Source: Petrocella sp. FN5 (GTDB taxonomy: Bacteria; Bacillota; Clostridia; Lachnospirales; Vallitaleaceae). From it: a DNA stretch of 38,410 bases. Made by a program: the position numbers and the translations under genes. The stretch is taken from the NCBI RefSeq assembly GCF_029210395.1, contig NZ_JARGDP010000028.1, forward strand, positions 1-38,410. Direction: 5' to 3'. The notes below the pieces were generated by a model. It had not been told where the DNA came from. It saw only the letters and a program-made list of their open reading frames with translations, and ran no database searches. This document shows, one piece after another, positions 16,396 to 25,622 of this stretch (its first letter is position 1; each line of letters begins with the position of its first letter).

Positions 16396-17064
16396 ATGAA
16401 TGATATATTAACCATAGCTATAGATGGTCCTGCAGGGGCAGGCAAAAGTACTATTGCAAAAAGATTGGCAAAAGACTACGAGATAGTGTATGTGGATACA
16501 GGTGCAATGTATCGATCGGTAGCGCTCTATATGATGGAGCATGACATTAATCTTGATGTGGAAAGCGCCGTTGTCGAAGCTTTGAGTCAGGTACATATAC
16601 GAATTGTGTATAAAGATGATACACAAAATATTTATTTAAATGAAGAAGATGTAACACAAAAAATAAGGCAACAATCGGTTGGGGAAGGCGCTTCAAAAGT
16701 ATCAGCCTATCTTCCGGTACGAAAAAAAATGGTCATGATGCAACAAGAGATGGCAAAAAAAACGAGTTTGGTCATGGATGGCAGAGATATTGGAACACAT
16801 GTCTTAACCGATGCAAGAGTAAAAATATTTTTGAGTGCAGATGTCATGATAAGAGCGAAGCGAAGGTTCAATGAGCTCATAGAAAAAGGGGCATCCGCAG
16901 ATCTACAGATGATCGCAAATGAGATAAAAGAACGAGACCATCGGGATATGAACCGAGAACATGCACCATTAGTACAAGCTAAAGATGCCCATATGTTAGA
17001 TACATCCAATATGAGTATTGACGAAGTGGTGGATGAAATAAAGAAAATCATTGAAATGAGGTAA
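16396..17064 (+). CDS. cmk: Cytidylate kinase
   Basis: Phosphorylates CMP and dCMP with ATP. Length 222 aa. The P-loop is IDGPAGAGKSTIAKRLA (about residues 8-24), followed by VDTGAMYRSVAL of the CMP site. MDGRDIGTHVL (about 128-138) is the family signature, and the lid region includes RRFNELIEKG and IKERDHRDMNRE. AGAAGGGG lies 7 bases upstream. Cmk just before ispH/rpsA is the ordinary Firmicutes order. Confidence 0.95.
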   Translation: MNDILTIAIDGPAGAGKSTIAKRLAKDYEIVYVDTGAMYRSVALYMMEHDINLDVESAVVEALSQVHIRIVYKDDTQNIYLNEEDVTQKIRQQSVGEGASKVSAYLPVRKKMVMMQQEMAKKTSLVMDGRDIGTHVLTDARVKIFLSADVMIRAKRRFNELIEKGASADLQMIANEIKERDHRDMNREHAPLVQAKDAHMLDTSNMSIDEVVDEIKKIIEMR

Positions 17065-17068
17065 TGGT

Positions 17069-17914
17069 TTGGAAATAATCATGGCAAAATCAGCAGGTTT
17101 TTGTTTTGGTGTAGACAGGGCTCTGAAAAAAGTGTATGATGGTCTAGGCAATGAACCTATTTATACATATGGACCAATCATTCATAATAATCAAGTGGTT
17201 GAGGAATTGACATCTAAAGGTGTTAAAGTTATTCATGATTTAGATGAACTGGGACAATTGCCCCATGGGAAAGTGGTAATCAGAAGCCATGGTATCAGTA
17301 AAGCGGAACAAGATTTGATTTCTGACTCAGGGTTTGGTATGATAGAAGCAACCTGCCCATATGTGAAAACAATTCATAATTGTGTAGAAAAAGCATCATT
17401 AGAAGGTCATCATATTATAATAGTCGGAAACAAAAATCATCCTGAAGTAATGGGTATAAAAGGATGGTGCCAGCAACCGGTATATATTATTGAAAATGTT
17501 TCACAAATAGAGGAAATACCATTTGATATGGATATTGTGTATGAAGTGGTGGCACAAACGACCTTTAATATTGGATTATATCAAGAAATTTTGATTCGAT
17601 TGCAAAAATTAAAATTTCATGTTATTATAAACGAAACAATATGCAAGGCCACTTCTGAACGTCAAAAAGAGGCCTTGGAAATAGCTAAGAATGTAGATGT
17701 TATGTTGGTGATTGGCAGTAAACATAGCTCGAATACAATCAAGCTATATGAAATATGTAAAGAGCAATGTGACCTTACATATCACATTGAATCTATAGAA
17801 GAATTTGAGTTGAGGGTTCTAAAAGGACATTCCTTAGTTGGAATAACGGCAGGAGCATCAACTCCTAAGAAACTTATCAAGGAGGTCATTTCGAATGTCA
17901 GAAATGCAGAATGA
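17069..17914 (+). CDS. ispH: 4-hydroxy-3-methylbut-2-enyl diphosphate reductase
   Basis: Last enzyme of the MEP isoprenoid pathway, an Fe-S protein that makes IPP and DMAPP. Length 281 aa. The three cluster cysteines are C12 (AGFCFGVDRA), C96 (EATCPYVKTIH) and C192 (ETICKATSERQ), as in E. coli. The TTG start at 17069 gives the family N-terminus MEIIMAKSAGFCFGV, with GAGGT about 6 bases upstream; ATG 17081 would remove four conserved residues. Its 3' end overlaps rpsA by 20 bases. In many Clostridia these two are fused, but here a TGA stop separates them. Confidence 0.94.
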   Translation: MEIIMAKSAGFCFGVDRALKKVYDGLGNEPIYTYGPIIHNNQVVEELTSKGVKVIHDLDELGQLPHGKVVIRSHGISKAEQDLISDSGFGMIEATCPYVKTIHNCVEKASLEGHHIIIVGNKNHPEVMGIKGWCQQPVYIIENVSQIEEIPFDMDIVYEVVAQTTFNIGLYQEILIRLQKLKFHVIINETICKATSERQKEALEIAKNVDVMLVIGSKHSSNTIKLYEICKEQCDLTYHIESIEEFELRVLKGHSLVGITAGASTPKKLIKEVISNVRNAE

Positions 17915-19130
17915 GAATGAACAAAGCTTTGCAGAAATGCTGGAAGCATCTTTAATTTCAATTCATAAAGGTGAAATTATTGAAGGTACGATCATTGGTG
18001 TAAACGCCGATGAAATCTATGTCAATATAGGTTACAAGTCAGATGGTATCATCCCTAAGAGTGAATTTTCCAATTACCCAACTGTGAACCTAAGCGATTT
18101 GGTAACTGTAGGGAACAAAATCAGAGCCAAAGTACTTAGAGTAAATGATGGTGAAGGTCAGGTCTTATTGACTTACAAGCGTCTAAAAGCAGAAGACGGA
18201 ATGAAACGGGTAGAAGAATTATACAAATCAGGTGAGGAAGTTACCGCAAAAGTTTCTTTGGTTCTTGCAGGTGGACTTGTAGTGATTATTGATGAAGTAA
18301 GGGTATTTATTCCGGCTTCTTTGGTTTCTGACTCCTACGTGAGTGACTTATCTGAATTTAAAGACCAAGAGTTAACGTTTATTATTTCAGAGTTTAACAC
18401 GAAAAAAGGAAGAATCATTGGTAACAGAAGAATCCTTCTTGAAAAAGAGAAGAGCAGCATGCAAGTAGAAATCTTTAAGAACCTTGAAGTGGGTGCTGTA
18501 CTTGAAGGTACTGTTAAGAACATTACAGATTATGGTGTGTTTGTTAATCTAGATGGTGTTGACGGATTGGTTCATATATCTGAGCTTTCATGGGGACGTG
18601 TTAAGTCACCTAAAGAAGTTGTTAAGATCAATGAAAAAGTGCGTGTACGTGTTATTAGCATTAATCAAGAGAAAAAGAAGATCTCTTTATCTATGAAATT
18701 TGATGCTGAGAATCCATGGAACGATGCAGCCAATAAATATGCTGTAGGCAATGTTGTAACCGGTCGTGTTGCAAGAATGACGGACTTTGGTGCGTTTATA
18801 GAGCTAGAAGAAGGTGTAGATGCACTTCTACATGTATCTCAAATCTCTATAAAACATGTTGAAAAGCCTTCAGATGCTTTGACAGTTAATCAAGTGATTG
18901 AAGCTAAAGTTACGGATCTTAACTTGGATGAGAAGAAAATCAGTCTATCTATAAAAGGTCTGGAACTTGAAAGAGAAGAAGAAAACAAAGAAGAAACGGT
19001 AGAAGTTGAGGATTCAAAAGAAGTTTTAACAGAAGCTGTTGATAAAGAAGAAGAAGTAAAAGAAGTAAAAGAAGAAGTAGAAGCATCTGAAGCAGAAGAA
19101 GTGAAAACTGAAACTACAGAAGAAGCTTAA
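17895..19130 (+). CDS. rpsA: Ribosomal protein S1 homologue with four S1 domains
   Basis: RNA-binding protein of 411 aa that helps mRNA engage the 30S subunit. Four S1 repeats are visible: about residues 20-90, 105-172 (weaker), 190-260 (LEGTVKNITDYGVFVNLDGVDGLVHIS region) and 275-346 (VTGRVARMTDFGAFIEL). From about 350 the tail is almost all E, K and V. Four domains are usual for Firmicutes, against six in E. coli. AAGGAGG at 17879-17885 lies in the ispH 3' end, 9 bases from the ATG, so initiation is independent of ispH although the frames overlap. Confidence 0.92.
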   Translation: MSEMQNENEQSFAEMLEASLISIHKGEIIEGTIIGVNADEIYVNIGYKSDGIIPKSEFSNYPTVNLSDLVTVGNKIRAKVLRVNDGEGQVLLTYKRLKAEDGMKRVEELYKSGEEVTAKVSLVLAGGLVVIIDEVRVFIPASLVSDSYVSDLSEFKDQELTFIISEFNTKKGRIIGNRRILLEKEKSSMQVEIFKNLEVGAVLEGTVKNITDYGVFVNLDGVDGLVHISELSWGRVKSPKEVVKINEKVRVRVISINQEKKKISLSMKFDAENPWNDAANKYAVGNVVTGRVARMTDFGAFIELEEGVDALLHVSQISIKHVEKPSDALTVNQVIEAKVTDLNLDEKKISLSIKGLELEREEENKEETVEVEDSKEVLTEAVDKEEEVKEVKEEVEASEAEEVKTETTEEA

Positions 19131-19149
19131 GTTTTATAGAGCAATGATG

Positions 19150-19184
19150 ACAAACTTGCTGGTTATGCCGGCAAGTTTGTTGTA
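19150..19184 (+). terminator. Hairpin terminator after rpsA
   Basis: ACAAACTTGC (19150-19159) pairs with GCAAGTTTGT (19171-19180), and the stem continues inward with GG/CC. The tail (TGTACTT) is a weak U-run, so efficiency may be moderate. Confidence 0.65.
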
Positions 19185-19253
19185 CTTACTATTAGGGTTT
19201 CCCTACTTCTTTAACAAGGTGTCGAATAAAATAACTGACAAGGAGACAATGCT

Positions 19254-20039
19254 TTGATTAAAGATTATGAGAGTTTTAAAAGAGAAATATTGTCATTGAC
19301 GAAAATAGACTTGAATGCCTATAAAGAAAGACAAATGAAGAGGCGAATCGATTCATTAATTAAAAAAAATGGTGTTTCTGATTACGATGCTTATGTGAAA
19401 GAACTGAAAAATAACAAAGAAGTTTATGAGGAGTTCATTAATTATTTGACGATTAATGTTTCGGAGTTTTTTAGAAATACAGCCCAGTGGGAAGTTCTTG
19501 AAAAAGAGATTTTTCCTTATATTTTTGATAAATTCGGTAAACGTATTAAAGTATGGAGTGCAGCCTGTTCAACAGGAGACGAACCCTATTCTCTGGCCAT
19601 GGTCCTTAGCAAATTCATACCTTTGAATCAGATTCAAATCATTGCAACAGATATTGATAAGCAGATTCTGTCTAAGGCAAGGGAAGGCATATATAACGAA
19701 AAAAGTATTGCCGGTGTACCTAAAGCATTTAAAGACAAATATTTTGAGAAAATCGGTGCATCCTTTCGTGTCAGTGATGACATAAAAAAATGCATTACTT
19801 TTAAGGAACATAATTTACTCAAAGATGCGTATCCGGATCATTTGGACTTGATTGTTTGCCGTAATGTTCTTATTTATTTTACAGAAGATGCTAAAAGTGA
19901 TATATATGTAAAGTTCAATAAAGCGCTGAAAAAAGAAGGTATATTGTTTGTTGGTAGCACAGAACAAATCATTCAGTCTCAAAGGTATAACTTTGAAACC
20001 AATAAGTCTTTCTTTTATAAAAAAACAGGCGAAATGTAG
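19254..20039 (+). CDS. cheR: CheR-type protein-glutamate methyltransferase
   Basis: SAM-dependent enzyme of 261 aa that methylates glutamates of chemoreceptors. The N-terminal helical CheR domain (YKERQMKRRIDSLIKKNG) includes the receptor-contact residues. The SAM motif is WSAACSTGDEPYSLAMVL at about residues 100-117, ATDIDKQIL follows at about 127-135, and the C-terminal motif is DLIVCRNVLIYFT (about 197-209). Start TTG 19254 has AAGGAG 8 bases upstream; no in-frame ATG precedes it. The nearby ATG at 19249 is out of frame and stops after two codons. No other chemotaxis gene is in the window. Confidence 0.92.
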   Translation: MIKDYESFKREILSLTKIDLNAYKERQMKRRIDSLIKKNGVSDYDAYVKELKNNKEVYEEFINYLTINVSEFFRNTAQWEVLEKEIFPYIFDKFGKRIKVWSAACSTGDEPYSLAMVLSKFIPLNQIQIIATDIDKQILSKAREGIYNEKSIAGVPKAFKDKYFEKIGASFRVSDDIKKCITFKEHNLLKDAYPDHLDLIVCRNVLIYFTEDAKSDIYVKFNKALKKEGILFVGSTEQIIQSQRYNFETNKSFFYKKTGEM

Positions 20040-20061
20040 GTTGTTTAAGGTGTCAATCAGG

Positions 20062-20095
20062 GTCTCTAAGTGGAAGAAAGCTTAGAGGCTTTTTC
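20062..20095 (+). terminator. Terminator between cheR and the convergent nuclease gene
   Basis: GTCTCTAAG (20062-20070) pairs with CTTAGAGGC (20081-20089), with one T-G pair, followed by six T. It lies 22 bases after the cheR stop codon and in front of the convergent gene's end. Confidence 0.85.
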
Positions 20096-20135
20096 TTTCC
20101 ACATTCGGTTCTGCAAATGCTTGATTTTAATAGGC

Positions 20136-21206
20136 TTAAAGCAGTGTCAACAATTTCTTAGCATACAGAACAAGATCCACTTCACTTGCCAAATCATCTA
20201 AACAAACATAACCTTGTACATCCGTATAATTCTCATAATAGCAATTCATTGGTAGATTGAGGTGCTTATAAGCAGGTAGAAAATACCCTTTTTTATGAAT
20301 ATAGCAGTTTTCTTTGGTTGCTTGTACTTTATGACTGGGATCCACATATTTGCCCACACTTTTGTGAACAGCATAACCTTCCGTGGTTAAGAAGAAATAG
20401 TCTTTTGGGTTAGGGAAGTAATACTTCAAAGTGTCACGTCGAAGGGGTATTCTTAATGTACATAATGGATGATGAATGCCCAGTTGATAGTGGGTTAGTT
20501 GAAAGCTTTGGTTTACCGGTTCAGATATGGGAAAGCTTATAACATAGTCACCCTCATCTTCATAACCATAAATCTCGCTGATCATTATAGAATCTTCTTT
20601 CATCTGTTCTAAAAGATTAAATAAAGGCATATGTGATATAAGGCCAACAAGACCTAGTAGGTCTTCATAATTATGTAAAAGTAAGGTTTGAAGCAGCGGC
20701 TCATCTTTTGTATCTAGATAAGCTTCGTAAACCTGAATTAAATCCCCACCACTAAAAGGATCATGGCGATTATATCCAAAATACTTTTCCAATGTTTTGA
20801 GTTTTAAATTATCAAGTCCCAAAGTTTTTTTAAAAGGTCGAAGGATTTTGAGAAGATCATAACTGATATAGCTTGGACAATCCATTTTGTATAAGGCCAT
20901 TCTTCTTTTTATAAATGGTAAATCAAATTGATCTCCATTAAAATGGTAAATACGATTGTATTTTTTGAGCTGGGCATTGAAATTGAAAAGCAATTCATAT
21001 TCATCACTGGCTTTTTCACAAAACCATTGCTCACGAATCAGTGCATTTTTCATTTTGTCATAATAGACCATACCAATCAAATAGATGGTGGCATATTTGG
21101 GCGAAAATCCGGTGGTTTCTATATCAAAGGCCATGGTATCCGGCTCGAAAAGACAATGATTTGGTTCATATTCTGATGTATTTATGATATCTTTAATAAC
21201 CAACAT
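20136..21206 (-). CDS. YprB-like ribonuclease H-fold (DEDD) exonuclease domain protein
   Basis: The only gene on the minus strand, 356 aa. Residues 24-185 form a DEDD 3'-5' exonuclease-type domain: AFDIETTG carries D28 and E30, FNGDQFDLPF carries D95, and HNYEDLLGL near 178 supplies the last acidic residue with an upstream histidine. This matches the COG3359/YprB group, whose substrate is not known. The C-terminal part (about 190-356) has no recognised domain. The start is supported by AGAGG 7 bases upstream on that strand. It converges with cheR. Nuclease activity is inferred from the conserved acidic residues. Confidence 0.82.
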   Translation of the reverse strand: MLVIKDIINTSEYEPNHCLFEPDTMAFDIETTGFSPKYATIYLIGMVYYDKMKNALIREQWFCEKASDEYELLFNFNAQLKKYNRIYHFNGDQFDLPFIKRRMALYKMDCPSYISYDLLKILRPFKKTLGLDNLKLKTLEKYFGYNRHDPFSGGDLIQVYEAYLDTKDEPLLQTLLLHNYEDLLGLVGLISHMPLFNLLEQMKEDSIMISEIYGYEDEGDYVISFPISEPVNQSFQLTHYQLGIHHPLCTLRIPLRRDTLKYYFPNPKDYFFLTTEGYAVHKSVGKYVDPSHKVQATKENCYIHKKGYFLPAYKHLNLPMNCYYENYTDVQGYVCLDDLASEVDLVLYAKKLLTLL

Positions 21207-21419
21207 AAGTAATCCTCTATGTATAGCAAGTACTTAATTTTTCTCAAAACAGGTAAAATTAAGGCAGGTTCATGCTATGAGTGCTCGGGTCAACTGGGTT
21301 GCATGTTTATCGAAAATACGTTAATATCTATACTCTAGTACAAATCCATTAATTTGTAAAGACATGTAAAAGATAGGGTGCAATTGACCCTTCACATAAA
21401 TCCTATAATCATATATAAT

Positions 21420-21465
21420 GGTTAAGGGTCGGGACACTTGAGAAACTTAGTAATGATCGTTAACC
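21420..21465. repeat. GGTTAA-type inverted repeat, first miaB copy
   Basis: GGTTAAGGGTC (21420-21430) and GATCGTTAACC (21455-21465) are inverted with 9 of 11 matches. The right arm lacks the TTGAC seen in other copies. A second unit begins only 5 bases later. Confidence 0.6.
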
Positions 21466-21470
21466 ATAAT

Positions 21471-21531
21471 GGTTAAGGGTCAGGACTCTAGTTGAACTTA
21501 CTTAAACAATAATTGTTTTGACACCTTAACC
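21471..21531. repeat. GGTTAA-type inverted repeat, second miaB copy
   Basis: GGTTAAGGGTCAGGAC (21471-21486) is inverted relative to GTTTTGACACCTTAACC (21515-21531), with a one-base offset in the middle. The right arm contains a consensus -35, TTGACA (21518-21523), and AATATA follows at 17-base spacing (21541-21546), which could drive miaB. Confidence 0.65.
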
Positions 21532-21568
21532 TATGATGTAAATATAGAAATACTTAGAGGTGAATGAA

Positions 21569-22978
21569 TTGAAGAGAACAGGTTCAGTGGCCCTTAGCCA
21601 CGAGGAAACACTAAGGCAAAAGGCCATTATTGAAAAGCTTAAGCATAGATTGAAAGATAGGGAGCTGACCTATTTTATTACGACTTTTGGATGTCAGATG
21701 AACGCCCATGATTCGGAAATGATTAAAGGCATACTTGAAGATATCGGTTATAGAGAAGCGGTTTTGGAGCAAGAGGCTGATTTTGTCATCTATAACACCT
21801 GTGCCGTTCGAGAGAATGCAGAACAAAGGGTATATGGACGTATCGGTCACTTGAAAAGCATTAAAAGAAAAAGACCGGAGATGATGATTGCTCTATGTGG
21901 ATGTATGATGCAACAGCCAACGGTGATCCAGGAATTAAAAAAGAAACACAAGCATATAGACTTGGTATTTGGTACCCATAACCTATACAAGTTAGCTGAA
22001 TTACTTGAAACCAGACTAGATAGTGGTAGTGCAGTTTATGATATATGGGATGCGCATAAGGAAATCGTTGAAGATCTTCCAACCATTAGAAAGCATCGTT
22101 TCAAAGCATCGGTTAACATTATGTATGGTTGCAATAACTTCTGCACCTATTGTATAGTACCTTATGTCAGAGGCAGAGAACGGAGCCGTCATCCGGAAGA
22201 TATACTAAAAGAGATTACAGAACTGGTAGAAGACGGCGTGGTGGAAATCATGCTCCTTGGTCAAAATGTCAACTCCTATGGCACCGGCCTTGATCTACCG
22301 ATGACTTTTGCAGAACTTATTCATGAGGTGGAGAAGGTTGAGGGTTTAAGACGTATTCGTTTTATGACACCCCATCCCAAAGATCTGTCGGATGACCTTA
22401 TTCAAGTCATGTCGGTTTCACAGAAAATCTGTCATCATGTTCATCTACCTATTCAATCCGGAAGTACCAGACTTTTAAAAGCTATGAATCGACATTATAC
22501 CAAAGCATCTTATCTGGATTTAGTATCCAGAATCAAAGCAAAAATACCGAACGTAGCCATAACAACCGACTTGATTATTGGCTTTCCAAGTGAAACAGAA
22601 GCAGATAATGAAGATACTATTGATGTGATACATCAAGTTGAGTATAATACAGCGTATACTTTTATTTATTCTAAAAGAACGGGCACACCGGCCGCCAATA
22701 TGGAAGACCAGATACCAGAATCTGTAGTAAAAGAGCGTTTTAATAAGGTTCTTGAGGCTATGGATATCGTGAGCTTGAAAAACAGTGAAAAGCATATCGG
22801 TAACACTTATGAACTCCTAGTTGAAGAAGTGAACCACAAGAAAGCAGACTGGGTAAGTGGACGTCTTGAAGATAATCATTTGGTTCATGTTCAAGGGGAT
22901 GAAAGTCTTATCGGTACATTTGTGGATGTAAAAATTATCGGATCAAAAACTTATTACCTTGTTGGTGAGATTATATAA
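21569..22978 (+). CDS. miaB: tRNA methylthiotransferase MiaB
   Basis: Radical-SAM enzyme of 469 aa that adds the 2-methylthio group to N6-isopentenyladenosine-37 of tRNAs reading U-starting codons. The N-terminal cluster cysteines are C42 (TFGCQMN), C78 (YNTCAVREN) and C112 (LCGCMMQQ). The radical-SAM motif CNNFCTYC holds C188, C192 and C195, and IVPYVRGRERSR follows. A C-terminal TRAM domain starts near residue 400. TTG 21569 is preferred because AGAGG at 21556-21560 is 8 bases away; GTG 21560 overlaps that site. MiaA, which makes its substrate, is encoded three genes downstream. Confidence 0.94.
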   Translation: MKRTGSVALSHEETLRQKAIIEKLKHRLKDRELTYFITTFGCQMNAHDSEMIKGILEDIGYREAVLEQEADFVIYNTCAVRENAEQRVYGRIGHLKSIKRKRPEMMIALCGCMMQQPTVIQELKKKHKHIDLVFGTHNLYKLAELLETRLDSGSAVYDIWDAHKEIVEDLPTIRKHRFKASVNIMYGCNNFCTYCIVPYVRGRERSRHPEDILKEITELVEDGVVEIMLLGQNVNSYGTGLDLPMTFAELIHEVEKVEGLRRIRFMTPHPKDLSDDLIQVMSVSQKICHHVHLPIQSGSTRLLKAMNRHYTKASYLDLVSRIKAKIPNVAITTDLIIGFPSETEADNEDTIDVIHQVEYNTAYTFIYSKRTGTPAANMEDQIPESVVKERFNKVLEAMDIVSLKNSEKHIGNTYELLVEEVNHKKADWVSGRLEDNHLVHVQGDESLIGTFVDVKIIGSKTYYLVGEII

Positions 22979-22991
22979 CAGAGGGGATACT

Positions 22992-25607
22992 ATGGCTGAA
23001 AAACTAACACCCATGATGCAACAATACGTAGATATCAAAAAACAATATAAGGACGCCATCCTTTTTTTTAGGCTTGGTGATTTTTATGAGATGTTTTTTG
23101 AAGATGCAATCATCGCTTCTAGAGAGTTGGAAATCACCTTAACAGCTAAGAGCTGTGGTATGGATGAGAAGGCCCCTATGTGTGGTGTGCCTCATCATGC
23201 GGTAGAAGGCTATATTGATAAGCTTATTGATAAAGGTTATAAAGTTGCTATAGGTGAGCAATTAGAAGATCCAAAGTTGGTAAAAGGAATCGTGAAGCGT
23301 GATGTGGTTCGGGTGGTAACACCGGGAACCAATATGAATCTTCAATCTTTAGATGCCGGTAAGCATAATTATCTAGTGACCCTCTTTCAAAATATTGCAC
23401 ATTATGGTATAGCTTATGTGGATATTACGACCGGCGACTTCTATGTTACTCAGGTTCAAGGGTACGAAAAAGTATTAGATGAGTTGGCAAAAGTCCAGCC
23501 GCGTGAGGTCATATGTAATAATACGGCTTTATGTAATGAACCCTTAATGGAAGGGGTTAAGAACCGATTCAAAAGTTTTGTGTCGGCTAGAGAAGATTGG
23601 TATTTTGACCTTGAGCGGTCCACAGAAGCCATTAAGAAACAGCTTAGAATAGGATCCATGGAAGGCTTAGGCTTTGCAGACAAATCAGAAGCTGTAAAGG
23701 CTTGTGGTGCTCTTATCGAATACTTAAATGAGACACAAAAAAGTCAATTACATCATTTGTCTCATATTCGTTATTATGCCACAGAAGACTTTATGCTATT
23801 GGACTTGTCGACGCGACGCAATCTTGAGCTGGTAGAGACTTTAAGAGAAAAAGAGCGACGCGGTTCCTTACTATGGGTGGTGGATAAAACCAAAACCGCC
23901 ATGGGTGCCAGATTATTAAGACAGTATATTGAACAACCTTTAATTCAGGTAGATGAGATTAATCAACGGCTTGACGGTGTTTCGAATTTATATGATGAAC
24001 CTATGTACTTAATGGAGTTAAAAGAGTATTTAACACCAATATATGATATTGAAAGACTTATGAGTAAGATAAGCTGTCAAACGGCTAATGGCAGAGACTT
24101 ACAAGCTTTTAAACAATCCATTAATATGATTGAACCCATTAAGACTTTGCTTGAGAATCTGGAAGCCGCCTACTTTATTAGAATAAGGGAAAATCTAGAT
24201 GACTTAAGAGATTTATATGAATTAATTGACCAAGCTTTAATAGAGGAACCACCGATTGCCATTACTGAAGGTAGACTTATATTGAAAGGCTTCAATGAGG
24301 AAGTGGACCGATTAAGATCTGCGACAACGGACGGCAAAGAATGGCTTGCTAAGTTAGAATCTAAGGAAAGAGAACGCACAGGCATTAAGAATCTAAAAGT
24401 TAAGTACAATAAGGTGTTTGGCTATTATATAGAAGTGACCAATTCATACTTGAATCTGGTGCCGGAAGATTATACAAGAAAACAGACCATGTCAAATGGC
24501 GAGCGTTATATCACGCCGGAATTAAAAGAAATGGAAAACACCATATTAGGTGCTCAGGAAAAGCTTGAGGCATTGGAGTATGAATTGTTTGTTAAGATTC
24601 GAGACACCCTAAAATTAGCGGTTGGAAGGATTAAGGCCTCAGCTGATCAAATTGCAAAATTGGATGTTATGCAAAGCTTGGCAGACACTGCCCTTAAAGA
24701 GAATTTTGTTAGACCACAAGTGGAAAATGACGGTAGGATTGATATTGAAGAAGGACGACACCCGGTTGTTGAAAAAATGATGCCCCATGATCAATTTATC
24801 AGTAACAACACATATTTGGATCAACATGAGCATCGATTTTCCATTATTACCGGACCGAACATGGCCGGAAAATCTACTTATATGCGTCAAGTAGCTTTAA
24901 TCACTTTATTGGCCCAAGTAGGCAGTTTTGTTCCTGCCAAATCAGCAAAAATATCTGTTTGTGACCGAATTTTCACAAGGGTTGGTGCATCGGATGACTT
25001 ATCTTCCGGTCAAAGTACGTTTATGGTAGAAATGACGGAAGTGGCCAATATCTTAAGAAACGGTACAAAGAAATCACTAATAATATTAGACGAAATCGGA
25101 CGTGGTACCTCTACTTTTGATGGTCTTAGTATTGCTTGGGCTGTGGTGGAATATATTGTCAATATCCATACCATGGGTGCAAAAACCTTATTTGCCACCC
25201 ATTATCATGAATTGACAGAGCTTGAAGGTAAGATTGAAGGGGTACAGAATTATTGTATTTCTGTAAAAGAACAGGGTGATGATATCATTTTTCTTAGAAA
25301 AATCATACCTGGTGGTGCCAATAACAGTTATGGTATACAAGTGGCTAAGTTGGCCGGTGTTCCGGATTTTGTTATAAAGCGTGCCAAAATGATACTGGAA
25401 GAGTTGGATCAAGCGGATATAACCAAACACGCTGAAAGCATTAAGGTTATGGAAAAACCCGAGAAAGCAGAAGACATGCAGTTAAGTCTTTTTGAAAACA
25501 TATCAGAGGATGTGGTTGAAGAATTAAGGGGCCTTGATGTTAACGCCCTAACACCTCTTGAAGCACTCAATAAACTGGCACAACTTAAAAAACGTCTTAA
25601 GGGATAA
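22992..25607 (+). CDS. mutS: DNA mismatch repair protein MutS
   Basis: Mismatch-recognition ATPase of 871 aa. The N-terminal FFRLGDFYEMFFEDA includes the Phe-x-Glu wedge that stacks on the mismatch. The connector, lever and clamp follow in normal order. The ATPase has Walker A GPNMAGKSTYMRQ (about residue 621) and Walker B LIILDEIGRGTSTFDG, with FATHYHEL after it. The C-terminal tail is short, ending ALNKLAQLKKRLKG. The open frame begins upstream at 22959 inside miaB, but ATG 22992 with GAGGGG is the proper start. It lies 13 bases after miaB and is followed by mutL. Confidence 0.97.
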   Translation: MAEKLTPMMQQYVDIKKQYKDAILFFRLGDFYEMFFEDAIIASRELEITLTAKSCGMDEKAPMCGVPHHAVEGYIDKLIDKGYKVAIGEQLEDPKLVKGIVKRDVVRVVTPGTNMNLQSLDAGKHNYLVTLFQNIAHYGIAYVDITTGDFYVTQVQGYEKVLDELAKVQPREVICNNTALCNEPLMEGVKNRFKSFVSAREDWYFDLERSTEAIKKQLRIGSMEGLGFADKSEAVKACGALIEYLNETQKSQLHHLSHIRYYATEDFMLLDLSTRRNLELVETLREKERRGSLLWVVDKTKTAMGARLLRQYIEQPLIQVDEINQRLDGVSNLYDEPMYLMELKEYLTPIYDIERLMSKISCQTANGRDLQAFKQSINMIEPIKTLLENLEAAYFIRIRENLDDLRDLYELIDQALIEEPPIAITEGRLILKGFNEEVDRLRSATTDGKEWLAKLESKERERTGIKNLKVKYNKVFGYYIEVTNSYLNLVPEDYTRKQTMSNGERYITPELKEMENTILGAQEKLEALEYELFVKIRDTLKLAVGRIKASADQIAKLDVMQSLADTALKENFVRPQVENDGRIDIEEGRHPVVEKMMPHDQFISNNTYLDQHEHRFSIITGPNMAGKSTYMRQVALITLLAQVGSFVPAKSAKISVCDRIFTRVGASDDLSSGQSTFMVEMTEVANILRNGTKKSLIILDEIGRGTSTFDGLSIAWAVVEYIVNIHTMGAKTLFATHYHELTELEGKIEGVQNYCISVKEQGDDIIFLRKIIPGGANNSYGIQVAKLAGVPDFVIKRAKMILEELDQADITKHAESIKVMEKPEKAEDMQLSLFENISEDVVEELRGLDVNALTPLEALNKLAQLKKRLKG

Positions 25608-25622
25608 GGATAGGTGAGACAC

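Larger units (their letters stand above)
21207..21559. other. Divergent intergenic region between the nuclease gene and miaB
   Basis: The 353 bases hold no credible coding frame. The right half contains two tandem inverted repeats of the GGTTAA family (21420-21465 and 21471-21531), preceded by TTGACC at 21384-21389 and TATAAT at 21404-21409, whose 14-base spacing is too short for a standard promoter. The left half is AT-rich with no clear signal beyond a weak minus-strand promoter candidate. Confidence 0.6.

Noticed and set aside
21220-21247. Minus-strand promoter TTGAGA-16-TGC-TATACA for the YprB-like gene
   Set aside because: The predicted start would fall within the AGAGG ribosome site, leaving no usable leader.
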